DNA of 64,000 nt from Dipodascopsis uninucleata var. uninucleata. Its lineage: Eukaryota > Ascomycota > Lipomycetes > Lipomycetales > Lipomycetaceae. Under the pieces are notes generated by a model, which saw nothing but the letters and a program-made list of their open reading frames with translations, ran no database searches and was not told the origin of the DNA. Shown here piece after piece: positions 50,524-62,600 of the stretch (position 1 is its first letter; every line of letters begins with the position of its first letter). Location of the stretch: NCBI GenBank assembly GCA_030568195.1, contig JAJLTO010000016.1, positions 62,001 to 126,000 of the forward strand. Direction: 5' to 3'. The translations under genes were made by a program, and so were the position numbers.

Positions 50524-52077
50524 ATGGCTACCGTTGATGATATACCAGCTCAAAAGGAGATGACGCTGACAGAGCAAATGCTGGAGGCTAAGAAGGATGC
50601 CCTGCACTTGGAAGCGCTGGAGCAAGTGGATCGTGTCGATAAAGAAATTAGTAAATATGCTGGCGATGAGCAGGTGGAAATCGACGCAGCTACAGACCTG
50701 TACCTGAAGCGTAAGGTCGACACCAGAATCTTGCCAGTAATGATTGTCACTTATCTCATCCAGGCCCTTGATAAAGGTACCTTATCCTTTGCATCAATCA
50801 TGGGCCTGAAAACCGACACACATTTGAGCGGTGGGCAGTACTCTTGGCTTAACACCTGTACATACATGGCCGTACTTGCATGGGAGTTTCCTACGAACTG
50901 GATTGTCCAGAGAGTGCCGATTGGAAAATACCTTTCATTCAACATTATCTGCTGGGCGGCTGTGCTCTCTTGTCATGCAGCTTGCACTAGCTTTGGTGGG
51001 CTTCTTACTGTTCGGACTCTTTTGGGTATCTTTGAGTGTACTTGCCAGCCCATCTTTGTGGTTCTTTCATCCATGTGGTACAAGCGCGAAGAGCAAGCCG
51101 CAAGAGTCGCCTTCTGGTACATGATGAACGGTGGCCAGCAGATCATTGGCGGTCTGCTCGCCTATTGCTTCACACTGATCGAACATGCGGGACTGAAGAA
51201 CTGGCAGATTCTCTTTCTTGTGTATGGGTCGGTGTCCATTGTCTGGGGACTCTTCGTAGGATATTACATGCCAGACTCGCCAATGAAGGCCAAATGCTTC
51301 TCTGAAGAAGACAAGCGGTTAATGATTGAGCGTGTGCGCAGGAATCAGACGGGTCTCCAGAATCGACATTTCCGTAAGGAGCACGTCATCGACGCGATTA
51401 GTGACCCACAAGTTTGGTGCTATCCACTCATCCAACTTCTTACGGCTCTGCCAACTTCTGGTCTCGGCGCCTACGCAAATATCATCATCACGTCCTTCGG
51501 TTTCACAGTCCTCCAGACCCAGCTTCTGTCCATGGTCCTCGGCGTGTACATCATCATAGTACTGCTTTCTTCAGCCTGGATCGCAAATAAAACACAGCAG
51601 AACCTGTTGGTGATGATTGGGTACATCCTGCCATCTGTAGCCTCGACGGTTGTACTGATTACTGTGAAAAATGACAACTCTGTCGGGCGCAAGTCTGCTT
51701 TACTATTCTGCTACTATGTTGCGCTCTCATTTTGGGCTGCCGCAACTCTAGGCCTGTCAATGCTGTCGCGTAACGTAGGCGGTCAGACTAAGAAGTCTGT
51801 TGCCATTGCAATGAACTTTGTAGGCTGGGCTGTCGGCAACAGCATTGGTCCCCAGGTATTCCTTGCGCGCGACGCGCCAAGATATCATATTGCGTTTGGC
51901 GTGCACATGGGCTGCTACGCTGCGCTGCTGACGGTGCTAGTGTTCTTGCGTTTCTGGCTAACGAGCCAGAACAATAAGAAGGACCGTATTCATGGAAGGC
52001 CCGAGGTGATTGACATTGTCTCTGGCTTTGGCGATTTGACGGATCGCGAGAACAAATATTTCCGCTACATCTACTAG
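50524..52077 (+). CDS. MFS transporter, DAL5 / anion:cation symporter family, 517 aa
   Basis: A single exon, ATG 50524. A 75-residue acidic cytosolic tail is followed by DTRILPVMIVTYLIQALDKGTLSFASIMG (TM1 and the family DK motif), then EFPTNWIVQRVPIGKYLSFNI, GIFECTCQPIFVVLSSMWYKREEQAARVAFWYMMNG, a central loop (DSPMKAKCFSEEDKRLMIERVRRNQTG), and the second six-TM half with NVGGQTKKSVAIAMNFVGWAVGNSIGPQVFLARDAPRY. These are hallmarks of allantoate-permease-like carriers. Sugar-acid and rhamnose-related carriers are thought to occur in this family as well; by position it may import unsaturated rhamnogalacturonyl disaccharide or another uronate. It has no introns, unlike the paralogue at 30508. 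Confidence 0.92.
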   Translation: MATVDDIPAQKEMTLTEQMLEAKKDALHLEALEQVDRVDKEISKYAGDEQVEIDAATDLYLKRKVDTRILPVMIVTYLIQALDKGTLSFASIMGLKTDTHLSGGQYSWLNTCTYMAVLAWEFPTNWIVQRVPIGKYLSFNIICWAAVLSCHAACTSFGGLLTVRTLLGIFECTCQPIFVVLSSMWYKREEQAARVAFWYMMNGGQQIIGGLLAYCFTLIEHAGLKNWQILFLVYGSVSIVWGLFVGYYMPDSPMKAKCFSEEDKRLMIERVRRNQTGLQNRHFRKEHVIDAISDPQVWCYPLIQLLTALPTSGLGAYANIIITSFGFTVLQTQLLSMVLGVYIIIVLLSSAWIANKTQQNLLVMIGYILPSVASTVVLITVKNDNSVGRKSALLFCYYVALSFWAAATLGLSMLSRNVGGQTKKSVAIAMNFVGWAVGNSIGPQVFLARDAPRYHIAFGVHMGCYAALLTVLVFLRFWLTSQNNKKDRIHGRPEVIDIVSGFGDLTDRENKYFRYIY

Positions 52078-53814
52078 CCACGTTCTGCTACTGCAGGTGT
52101 TTGTTATGACTGTTATCTAGCGTGATTTGGTGTTTTTACCGGTGTACTAGTGTTAATGTGTTTACTGCATAATGAATTTTTCAGGCAACATTGCTACGAG
52201 ACAGATCGTTACCGTACCTTCGTGCTATACCAAGTTCATACTGCTGCTTTACTTCCTGCTGCAGTCTCTTACAACCCTTAAACGATACCGACTCGCTGTC
52301 TGCATGTAGTCGCGTGCTCATTATCTCAGCTCACTGCTTGAGCTCCACTGAGAGGACTGTTGCTAGCAAATAGACAGCTCTTTGGGTTTGGTCACATGTC
52401 GGGACTTGTTCTCTGGATCTTAAAATGTGGAATGAACTGCTACGACACTACGACATAGCCGGTTCATATATTTTCGGCTCTGTGACGAACCGATGTTCGA
52501 CGACTGCAGCTAAGCTGCATGTCGAGCGTTTTCATAACCAGGGTATAGGTACACAATTCGGAGATAAGATCTCGTTTTCCGATCCCGTTAATTAGTATGC
52601 GCCCCAGAGGTGGTACGGTTATTATGTCGACTCTGTTGGGTTTGTGCTTGTTGCATGGCTGTATCCTTTTTTACTAAGCTTGTGGCTGCTTGTGGCGGGT
52701 ACGGACTGGAGGTCTTGGCAAGCATATATATTATTGACTAGGACGACATCACATTTTGCGTATTTTATTTTACAAACGAGCCTTGTTTTCAGACATCTTT
52801 GATTTGTTTAACTCTTATACTGTGTGTTCTCATTGGAATACCTCGAAAAGATGCTGATATCCGTGATTATTGGCTATATAAAATAATGGCTGCTGAATGC
52901 TGCTGATGTAGACTGCTTGAAGGAGAGGACCATATAATGGTCTATTAAAATAGAGCTAGCGAACCTTACACTATATGTTCAATCTCCCGCCAGGAATGGG
53001 GCTCCCGAGACGCTAGACAAACTTGCTCGCTGTAGCTAATGAGCTGTCAACCGCACAGGTGAGGAAAGTAAGCAGTGCATTACGTCGTATCCCCATACAC
53101 GAATCCTCAACGCTCAATTTCGGCGCCTACAAATGTAATGACTGTCCAGGGACCCGTTCGATACTCCTCTGTATGGGCCTGTACTGTTGAGAGCCAATTA
53201 CTGCGTAGCTTCACGTGTGCATACCATTCAAAGTCAAAAGCTGGAATTCAATACTTTCTAGCAGCAGTTATCGAATCGGAAAGCCACAAAACAGCAGTAG
53301 CTAGCAGCGAGTGCGCTAGAAATCCTACGGTTGAAACATCCTGTATTATCGGCCCTACACTAGCTGGCTGCAGGCTGGTATACTGCAGCTCTGGTCAGCG
53401 AGCAGACGACTGTGGATTCAGAGAATCTAGCAGCAGTACACAAAGCTGAGGAGCAGGCAACGGGTATTGATAAAAATGTAAACCAGGAACAGTTATATAC
53501 ACATTATTCGTTGTCATCCAGTACAGCCTCTATATAGAAACTGAATACAAACTGCAGCTGAAACTAAAATTGAGATGGCATCGCAGGCGCGAGCTGACTG
53601 CCGTCAGCTGAACACTCTAATTGAGAAGCAAGTCTCAGTATAATGCTACGCGAACGCTGATTGCGACATGAAAACGAACTTTCTATGTATGTATCTACTA
53701 CAGAGCGTCGGAATTACTTTATAAACGGTAGAAAAAACGAACAGTAGATACTTTATTCATATCATAAATTAGCTAAACTTTTTCTTTCTTGCTGCAGCAG
53801 CAAGCCTTTGTAGA
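52078..53814. other. 1.7-kb gene-free stretch between convergent genes
   Basis: A 124-codon frame at 53075-53449 has no domain and is not called. A short stem-loop AGCTGAC-TGCC-GTCAGCT lies at 53592-53609, about 200 bp past the glycosyltransferase stop. Nothing else is supported. Confidence 0.5.
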
Positions 53815-55707
53815 TTATGCTCTTTTGGTAGGCTTTGCCTTGTTAGCCTTTTGCTTCGCCTTGTTAGCCCTCTGCTTCGCCTTCTCAATGTCTTCGCGCA
53901 GCTTCTCCAAGTCGCCCCACACGTCAACAGGCGATGAGTGCGGGTTCATTCCAAGCCAGAATGGCTCGGGCCCTATACCAGGTCGCTCGTTTGGTACTAG
54001 AGCATGTTTGTCAAAAGGTGACTCTTGGTAATTAAACATGTTATACCCACCACACATTTCGTTGAACGACTTGAGCGTGAAGTTGTAGTTTTTATCGAAG
54101 AAATACGCACCACCCGTCCGTCGAACATGCTTCAGTCGCTGCCATCGGTGGTCACTGTTCAGGTCGTGAATCCACCACATCTTCCCCCACCAGGAGTCGA
54201 GTGCGACCTTTGGTCCGTTGAAATGCAGCACAGCAGGGATATTGGCGCTGACACGGTTCCAGCAGTATAATTTTTCAGACTCGCGGAAAGAGTTTGCTGG
54301 TCGCGGTGTCAAGAAGACCTTGTTGACAAGATCCTTATTGTCGTACTTGAATTTGTTGTCAAATGGATTTTCATTGCTTTTAGGGCCGGCTTTAGAAGAT
54401 AGCTGGGTGTCTGGGTCAATCACTTCCTTGGTATAGTCTTCATCCGCCTCGACCTGTGCCTGATACAGGAACACAAGGTCTGCATGCGAGTGTGTGACAG
54501 TCTGAAACAGCCGCGACTCGTAGTCAAGAGCAATTGGTAAATCCTGCTGACCAAAAATGTCAGCAATAAGAAGTTGGTCAGAGAAGTGCTTGTCCGAGTG
54601 TCTCTGGGCATCGTACGCACGACTATAGATCTCGCGAACAGTAGCGGCAGGTCCCATGATGTTTCCTGAGTTAAGCCAGCGTGGTCGCATACGGAATCCG
54701 TACGGATCGTTGTCGGTATTCGGACCATAAACTGTTTTGGAAAGCGTTGAGTCAGGAACGTTTGTGCATGCCTTTGAAGTCTCGGGATTTGGCCAGCAGC
54801 CCTTGTCTGCGCCAAATATAACAGACTCCACTGGTAGCTCTTTCTGTAGCTCGTAGTATCTCTGGACTAGCGTCATGAACGGCAGCTGGAACCAGACGTC
54901 GAAGGCATCCATGATAATTACAAGATCGTTGTCACCAATTAGATCTGACTTCAGGTACTCGTAGATTGCAAGAATCTTCCTGAAGCGGGTCTCAGCAGCA
55001 CCGGTATTCGATGCCTTGTAGTCGAGCTGGATATGGCGCGGAAAATCATTTATTGCCGCCGAAAACATAGTCTTGCAGAGCAGCGGATTAACCTCCGTCG
55101 CTGGCAGAAGGAAGTGTACGCGACGCTGGCCGTCCGGTGTGTTTATCACAGCCCATGGTATGACAGGCCCTTGCACGGGTGTAGTAGTCGCCTGGGAAGC
55201 AACGACAGAACTGGTCTCCGTAGGGGCGCTGACAGAGCGCTTAGCGAGAACGTGTTCAGCATCTGAAGCAGCGCCATGCATATTGTTGGCGCCATGAGAG
55301 TTGTCAGCGATAGTGCCCTCCTCGTTTTCCGCGGCCGACCGCGCATCGGTAGCGACAGTGTCAACGGCCTCATAGGACCGCAAGATACGGTTGGCCTCCT
55401 CGCGAAAGTCTGCATTGGGTGCAACAGTCTCAGCGAACAGGCGTATCTGTTCACGCTGTTCTTCCGGGAGCTTCTCAAAGATGCTAGGGTCTAGAGAGAG
55501 GATGTTGTCGACGATTGCGCGGAGCTCGTTGTGAGAGAAGTACTCGACGTGATGGTCTGCGTCAAAGCCGGTGAGATGAGTCTCTGCCTCGTCGACGTCC
55601 AGCTTCGAGCCAGTACCGAGCGATCTGAACACGAAGAAGATGGATAGTGGAACGAGCACCAACAGCAAGAGCTGTCGCCTGCTTTGTCGGCGCACTTTCC
55701 AGAGCAT
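53815..55707 (-). CDS. Type II membrane glycosyltransferase with PLOD-like GT domain, 630 aa
   Basis: ATG at 55705-55707. A short basic tail (LWKVRRQSRRQ) and one membrane segment (LLLLVLVPLSIFFVF, residues 13-27) fit a Golgi type II protein. A low-complexity stem to about residue 190 follows. The catalytic region resembles the GT domain of procollagen lysyl-hydroxylase/galactosyltransferase-like enzymes: NDLVIIMDAFDVWFQLP with a D-x-x-D metal site, SVIFGADKGCWPNP, RWLNSGNIMGPA, HFSDQLLIADIF and the acceptor-side AVLHFNGPK. The end has two 7-residue repeats, AKQRANK and AKQKANK, and a basic tip. Fungi lack collagen, so the acceptor is probably a wall or secretory glycan. The sugar donor is unknown. 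Confidence 0.75.
   Translation of the reverse strand: MLWKVRRQSRRQLLLLVLVPLSIFFVFRSLGTGSKLDVDEAETHLTGFDADHHVEYFSHNELRAIVDNILSLDPSIFEKLPEEQREQIRLFAETVAPNADFREEANRILRSYEAVDTVATDARSAAENEEGTIADNSHGANNMHGAASDAEHVLAKRSVSAPTETSSVVASQATTTPVQGPVIPWAVINTPDGQRRVHFLLPATEVNPLLCKTMFSAAINDFPRHIQLDYKASNTGAAETRFRKILAIYEYLKSDLIGDNDLVIIMDAFDVWFQLPFMTLVQRYYELQKELPVESVIFGADKGCWPNPETSKACTNVPDSTLSKTVYGPNTDNDPYGFRMRPRWLNSGNIMGPAATVREIYSRAYDAQRHSDKHFSDQLLIADIFGQQDLPIALDYESRLFQTVTHSHADLVFLYQAQVEADEDYTKEVIDPDTQLSSKAGPKSNENPFDNKFKYDNKDLVNKVFLTPRPANSFRESEKLYCWNRVSANIPAVLHFNGPKVALDSWWGKMWWIHDLNSDHRWQRLKHVRRTGGAYFFDKNYNFTLKSFNEMCGGYNMFNYQESPFDKHALVPNERPGIGPEPFWLGMNPHSSPVDVWGDLEKLREDIEKAKQRANKAKQKANKAKPTKRA
53840..53881 (-). 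repeat. Two 21-bp tandem units in coding sequence
   Basis: TTGTTAGCCTTTTGCTTCGCC and a copy with two differences encode the 7-residue repeats near the glycosyltransferase C-terminus. Confidence 0.9.
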
Positions 55708-57123
55708 CGCTGGTGTGGTGCGGCAGCTAATGTGTACGCCGAGTGTTCACTGAATACTGAAAGATCCTGCGTCTAGCCTTATAGAGTTGAAATTCCTTGC
55801 TGTTCAGTCTCCTTTGAAAGCTGGACGACCTTTGCCAGCCCTGTTTCTTTTCTCTTTTCAGGTTCTTTTATTAGACTGCGAGTACTGTGGCTGCCTTCAA
55901 TATTTTATTTTGTCTTCCGCTCTATGACCGCTGCGTCCAGCTCATGACGAGCTTTACTACTAAGCAAAAATAGAATCTGATTTTTTAATTTTTACATTCG
56001 CCAAGATGCAATCACAGTTTGTGCTAATTGAGACAAAATTCAATTTCACAAGCCATCCGTAGGAGGAGAACTACGCTATTCCACATTCATACTTAAAAAT
56101 TAGACACGCATTAACGTTAACAATGTATCAAGTAAATTAATGTCGACATCTCTGGCGAGTACAATCCCTGTCACGACGACATAAGCCGCATCAATTGTTC
56201 TGCTGGGCGGTACTCGCACATATGCGACCTGATCTGTGGCGGTACACTACTACTTAGCACCTACGCGCCTGTCCCGGGTCCGCACCGTCTGTCGCGCTTA
56301 AATGTGGGGGTCTCGCCGCTGGGGTCTGTACGACATTCGCTAGGCTAAATCATCGGAATATCCGAACGTACTTGCAAGGTAGGGAAGAGTCAGGCCCGTA
56401 GTAACAGTTATCTTAGCATTTTCAAGTTTTATGGAAGAAAAGTCCTTGCGCGAATGAATATGCCGAAGAGATATGTATATATGTGTTTATGCGTGTCTTT
56501 TCTATAAAGCATATCTCGTGAGATTTAAGGTGGATTATACAGTGCTATAGTGTATGTTATAATGGATTGTAAAATAGTGCCAGTAGCTTGAAGAAACTGA
56601 ATAGATCGCGGCCACTGGTGCAAAAATAAAGCCTCTGCAAGCCAGCCGAGCAGATAAAATTAGAATCTAAAAACGAAAATACCAGAGCACCCTCCAATGA
56701 TTTGCAATTATTCGCACTAATCTCTCTATTCCTAGAAAATAGTACGCTTAAGATGGTCTTCCTTACCGGTACAGTCAGTGCTAGTGCTAATAGCAGCAGT
56801 AGAGTACTATTGCGACTCACAGCTAACATCACCAGGCTGTAGCACACCTTGGTATCGACACTTGTCTACATGGCGCACTGAACTATAAACACGAGTACAT
56901 TGGATGCTATCAGGTCCATGACAGCTGCGCACAGCCGTTTAGCTAACTTGTGTTATGGACAACCCTTGAGGACATTGTATGAGTGCAAATAGTGCCAGCT
57001 ACACCAGTGTCAGTTACAAAATACACACCTTTTAAGACTCACGAACTATTCTTAGATAAAATTGTGACTTGTCCAAAAGAGTGCGACTTTTTGACGGAGT
57101 ACCGCCCTTAAATAGTGTAAAGC
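55708..57123. other. Upstream region of the glycosyltransferase, no gene seen
   Basis: 1.4 kb, also the 3' flank of the IFRD gene. A 96-codon hydrophobic frame on the minus strand at 56557-56847 begins like a signal peptide but has no family resemblance and no context, so it is not called. No regulatory motif can be supported. Confidence 0.5.
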
Positions 57124-59006
57124 CTACTCCACGCTCTCTTCTATTAACTCCCGATTAAACTGCTCCTTCCTACTTGTATCCCGTGCTTTTCGTAGATCTG
57201 CATCGCGCAGCCTCTGATTCTCACGATTAATACCCTTGACGTAGTCCTTCAGCCGTGGATCATCGTCTACTGTCTGTGCCGCAGACTGATGCTCGTCACC
57301 TTCGTCCGCGGTGTTCGCGGCACCGCGCGCGGCCGCACCGCCGCTCGACCGCCTCGCGCTCTCGTAACTAGATATCTTCGCATTTTCCAGTATCTGCCTA
57401 ATAAGACGGTTACGCGCGTAGTGCACGGGTAGGCCATGCGATATCACTCGGCGCACATGATTCAAACGCAGTAACTGCGCCCATGTGTCAATAGATAACG
57501 TCATTCCTTGATCAAACTTGAGCAATATGTGGATCACGGAATCTGTGTTTGAAGTCACCGATGAAAACGAATTCAGTGATGCGATAGACGACATCATTGC
57601 ATTCTGGTCGTCATCCTCCGAATCCATCTCGTAGTCGCCGCTAGCCTCGCCGCCCGTTGATTCCACAGCAATCTTGACAGTTTCCAGCACATCACGGAAA
57701 GCAGAGTGTTGAATCTTACGCGAAGATTTTGCCATTCTTTTAGTTGATCCTTTCGCTAGCTGACCAAGCTGATATATTAGCTGGTCCTCGTCATAATAAA
57801 GCCTGGGGATAGTGCTGTCTGAACGTTCGTTTTTAGTATCTGCATTCTCAGATGCTATCTCATCGTCTTCCCCGTTTTCCGATTCATCTCCAACGAGTTC
57901 CGCAGACTCTTTTTCTTCTATAAGCTCTTCCCCAGCATGATACGAACTAAAATCCTCTGCATAGCGCTCATAGAGGAGAGCAATAACCTGCCCAGCCGCC
58001 ATTCGGATTGAGACGTGTGATGACTCCAGCTGGTCCACCAGAACAGGCAGCGCGGTTTGACCGAGATCCAAGATATCATACATTTTCGATGCAAGCACTC
58101 CGTAGCAATTTAGAGCCGCTAATACGACTTTCTCATCATCCGCAGCTCCAACAGAGCTCCCATCTGTCATGATTATATCTAACAATGTATCTATAGTATC
58201 TTCGCATTCCTGGTCGCCTGACGCAGACGAAAAGAATACTACAGTAGCCAGACAATAAATTGCCATCACTTTCAGTACTGGCTCTGCATCAGAAATCATC
58301 GACTTGAGAATGGTACTCGATCCAGTAAGCCACATGTCGTTATCTGGATCAGTAACTACCAGAACTGAAAGTGCTCTGCAGGCCAGCGCTCGCTCTCTAT
58401 CTGTCTTGCCATTCTTTAGGCACCTTATCACACCATCTTCAAGATCGATATGCCTTTCCTCGACGATTCTCCATGCGTATTTTAGACAGAGAATCTTTAT
58501 TATCTTTGCCAGAGCATTCTCTCGGCTAGAAACGCTAGATCCTTTCCTATCGCTGGACAAGCCATCTATGTATCCGCTTAGTTTGTCTCTCCAGTCGTCG
58601 CCAGTATCTGTGTCCTTTTTCCTTGATTTACTAGAGCCACGCCCACTAACGCTATCTGTGTCTGTTCCATATGAATCTAAAGTATCACCTGAAGCGATAC
58701 TATAAAAAAATCGGAATTATTAGTATTGGGTATATAAATTTCGTAGTTACCAGTGGTCTGTCATATTTGAGACAGGAATGGTGTATGTGGACTGCGTATG
58801 CAATAGCAGCACTGCCATCTTCCTTACCTCCAGTCGTCATCCGAGAATACACTAAAGCTATCATCCGTATCATCATCTCCATCTGGATTCAATCTAGATC
58901 TACTTTCAGACCGACTTGCTCTCGCACTAGATTTCCTAGATCCAGGTTTTGGCGATCTGCTGCCCGCTGTCAGACGGGAAGCTGCTATTCTGCGTAAGTC
59001 TGACAT
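57124..59006 (-). CDS. IFRD-family ARM-repeat protein, one intron, 584 aa
   Basis: Exon 1 is 58828-59006 and exon 2 is 57124-58699. The 128-nt intron has donor GTAAGG and acceptor ATAG, and splicing joins DDW-S-IASGDTLDSYG. The N-terminal 115 residues are Ser/Arg/Asp-rich (SRSPKPGSRKSSARASRSESRSR). Then come helical ARM/HEAT repeats typical of interferon-related developmental regulator proteins: ENALAKIIKILCLKYAWRIVEER, DRERALACRALSVLVVT, VLKVMAIYCLATVVFFS, VVLAALNCYGVLAS, and SSHVSIRMAAGQVIALLYERY. An acidic loop (ESENGEDDEIASE) follows, then a conserved end, WAQLLRLNHVRRVISHGLPVHYARN, which belongs to the IFRD pattern. Fungal homologues are poorly studied; animal and yeast members have been linked to transcription and ribosome handling. 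The usual single-frame reading starting at an inner Met misses exon 1. Confidence 0.9.
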
Positions 59007-59684
59007 CGCGTATGTATTTGTTAAAAATAATACTACACAGATTCCACGCTAATGACCTTATAATAGCGTAATTCTGGTTTTTTTTAATAATTTCTTGGAC
59101 TACTTATATTTTTGTATAAACCGGAAATGATGAGCTAACAAAATTTTTGTTATCATCGGTCAAAAATGTCAGCGAGAACAAGATCAGCATTTTTTTTTTG
59201 GTCCCAGACCGAATTTACGTCATCTCAAAATCTGGAAATCTGGTCTCATGCGCCTTTCAATACAAACCATTTTTGACAGAATAATATTAAATACAATAAA
59301 TTTAGACTATTAACATTACAAAACTACAGGATGAGAATACTATGTGAACGAAAACAACAAAATATAGAACATGAAACCTGAATATGAATGAGAAAGCAAC
59401 TAACACCTATAAAATGATACCAAATACCAAAAGATAACTAAAATCAAAAAGACACACAGAACATAATCTAACTACATTTTAGAGAAAGTAAAAGTAATTT
59501 TGAAATACAGAAATATGACGATTAAAAATACAGTGACAAGCATTGAGAGCTGTAACAGGAGACAAGCTGTGAAGATGAAAAAATACACGAAGGTCAAAAA
59601 TAAATGATTAAAACAAGTGTCCCAAGAAATACAAACGCTATTAAAGCATATTAAAACAAATAAACACAATATCACTACGATCAC
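59007..59684. other. Spacer between RasGAP and IFRD genes
   Basis: 678 bp, A-rich on the plus strand (T-rich in the sense of both genes). It serves as RasGAP 3' flank and IFRD promoter. A 70-codon hydrophobic frame at 59472-59684 is just a reading of the T-rich strand. Confidence 0.6.
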
Positions 59685-62600
59685 TCATCTTTTAGAGGAC
59701 GGTGACGACGTGAACCACTTACGCCAATATGGCAAACGAAGAGATTTAGACTTTCTTCCTATCGAATTGGATCCCCTTGAGAGATTTGACTCTGCTGAAG
59801 TGCCCGACGAAACCGATTCTGTAACAATACCTCCTGAAGAAGGCCGTTCTACATCGGGAGATGCACTTTTAGCCATACTATAATCTTGAACGGGCTGATC
59901 ATAACTCGCACGGAAAGAGCTATCTTCCGAGAGCTCATCTGCATCCGAGACATCTAATTTATCAGTAGAAGAAGCGGCTACCATGGATTCTGCATCCACT
60001 TGTAGAAGGGTTTTGAGAATTGCTCCTCGCTGAGTAAAATTGAATGCAGAAGTATCTAAAAAGTTATTCACATAGTAGTCCCATGATTGACTTGGAACTT
60101 CTGAAGGAATCTCAGGAATCGATGATTCATATCGTAATTTTTGGACCTCATTTCGAATACGAAGGCATTCTTTATGAAACTCCAGAAGATCACCAGATAG
60201 CTTTAACCCAGATACCATATCCTCATCTCTTTTCATTTCCCTTAACATAGACGCTCTCTTTGCATCTGAGCTTTCTTCTGCAAGCTCATCTGTATACTGA
60301 TCAGGAAGAGCATCCAGCTCGTTGTTATGAAAAATAGAGCTTTCCGTACTCTCTCCTGAAGATGCGCTTTGTGACAGGCCCAAATCACTTAATTCAGCAT
60401 CGTCGACTCCTTGAAAGTGATGTCCAGGATTATTTAGAGAAGCCAGCTTTTCCTGTCTAGAGGCAACTTTGCTATCATACCAAGCCAGCCAGCAATCTAC
60501 CAATTCTGCTAACCTGCCGCTTCTGTCTATTAGAAATGGCAAAGAAGGAACATTATCCACAAAAGCTTCTGGTAATCTTGATATCACTGCATTCGGTATT
60601 TTATATGGTATCATTGAAAGTGCTCTCTCATTTGCTTCAGCCTCATTATCATCAAGATTGTCGTCAGTTTTCAGTACTTCTTGCCGCATCTGTTCTTCTG
60701 CTTCTATTTCAGCATCTACTGAGTCGAAAGATAGCCTTCTATTAGGAGTTATGTCATCCGAAACCACTTTTGCACCGTCCTTGTCATGAATAAAAACTTG
60801 TGAACGCCAGGTTGATATATTGAGAATGTATTCTTGAAAATCCTCAGTGTTAGCATGTAAAAACGAATTTAATGGCGCCATCCAAGGCTCCTTCGATCCG
60901 AAGTAAGTTCTGTTAGCTAATCCCTGAAGTCCTTTTGCCAGTAAAGTTAGTGTACGCGCTACTTGTGCATTGGGATGATCCTTTACAAGCCCGAACAGTT
61001 TCGGATTCAGGACTGCGGGACAAAAGAATCTCAAAAATAAAAACCCTGATATGCCAGAATAGGATGCAGACATCACAAATTCGCCAAATCTGTTCTCTAT
61101 TTGAACACGAATACTATGAAATATACGCCGCAGACTAGGAGGGCAGTATTTTGTAGATGCTTTAATAGATCCCCAAAGCTCGTTCAAATACTTCTCCAAT
61201 TGCTTCCAGTTCGCATCTAGCATATCCTTATTCTCGATCTTAGTGGGATCAACTTCGCAATAAGAGTTCTCTTTAACAATATTACGAACAATGCTTCCGA
61301 TAGTGTGCTCGAGATAATCTCGCCCAATTCGTTTCATATGAAAATCTAGCGCTTTGGTCAACAGTGAGTTACCTCTAAACAAAAGATTGGCACTAGCGAT
61401 AGCACTGGAGCCAGAAGACTGAAAGTTTGATGAGTCTGTAACATTGTGATCTCTGCCATTTCTGCTGTAGGCTCTATCACTTGATGAACTATCTGCGAGA
61501 GCATCAGATACCTTACGATTATCAGCAGAGCAGCCAGGTTCGTTACTTTCCTCTGAAAGCACTTGGTTGGTAGTTGACGACAATGCCAAAGTTGAAGTTG
61601 AAGAGTACGGCCCTAAGTCTTTTGAATCGTTGGATACCTCTTGATATATCTTTTGCGGTGGAGTCGGTGAATAGGAAGGCGACATACTAGTATCTTGGAT
61701 GGGCTTAATTTCATCATCTGCTAGAGCAATAATCCACTCTGTGGCTTGACCAGTCGCCTGAAATATGTCCAACATCACTTCAGCAAGACAGGCTATATTA
61801 TTCGTCATTTTCGCTATTCTCACCGTTAGTCGGTTGGAAAAATTCAATAGCAACTCCAATAGACGATTGTACTCTCTGCTTGCAAGAATAGTAAACTCCG
61901 ATATATGTACTTTAACACATATTTCACCAGTTTTACCCATGTATCCATCACTATTAATATACAAAGGAAACCATCTTTCCAGATCACGTTCAATTTTCAA
62001 TTCTTGCATTTTCTGCAAATCAGAAAATAGAATCCTCACTTCTCCTATCGCTGGATCTTGATTCAATTCCGCTGATCGTCTGCATCTGGCCCTGACAACA
62101 AACTTCACGTTGTTGAGCAGGAATGGAAGATCTTGAAACTCAAAATCCTCGCGCCAAAATGGCTTATTCGTTCCATATTTAACTCTGGTGCGGGCTCGGA
62201 GCTTATCATTCAGCTCAATATCTACATAAGAGTCAAGATGCTTCGATGATATATCGTACGTCTGCGCAATAGCTTTGGGATATTGCATCTGAGCATCGAC
62301 AATACGCACATTTAAAACTCTATGCTGCCTGAAGGAGCCATTAACATCTCCAGTATCAGGACCATATAGTTCCGGAAGCGCGAGCGATCGAAAGAGAACA
62401 AACCACACTTCAAATGTTGTCCTATCCTCGAAGTATAAATATATAGGCGTTACTATAACGTTATTGACGTATTCTGGATATGTTCCTAAAGTGGACTCTG
62501 GGAGAGTCGGAGTCGGAGCCGAAGCAGGTTTGTTCTGAATGTTTATAGGTCGACTCGATGAAAATGAAGATCGGGACGGCGAGCTAGTCTGTAGCTCAGA

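Noticed and set aside
53075-53449. 124-codon frame
   Set aside because: No domain, no context, repetitive composition.
56557-56847. Possible small secreted protein on the minus strand
   Set aside because: A hydrophobic start alone is not enough; no conserved feature or context.
59472-59684. 70-codon hydrophobic frame after the RasGAP stop
   Set aside because: Follows from T-rich 3' flanking DNA; starts overlapping the stop region and has no family.
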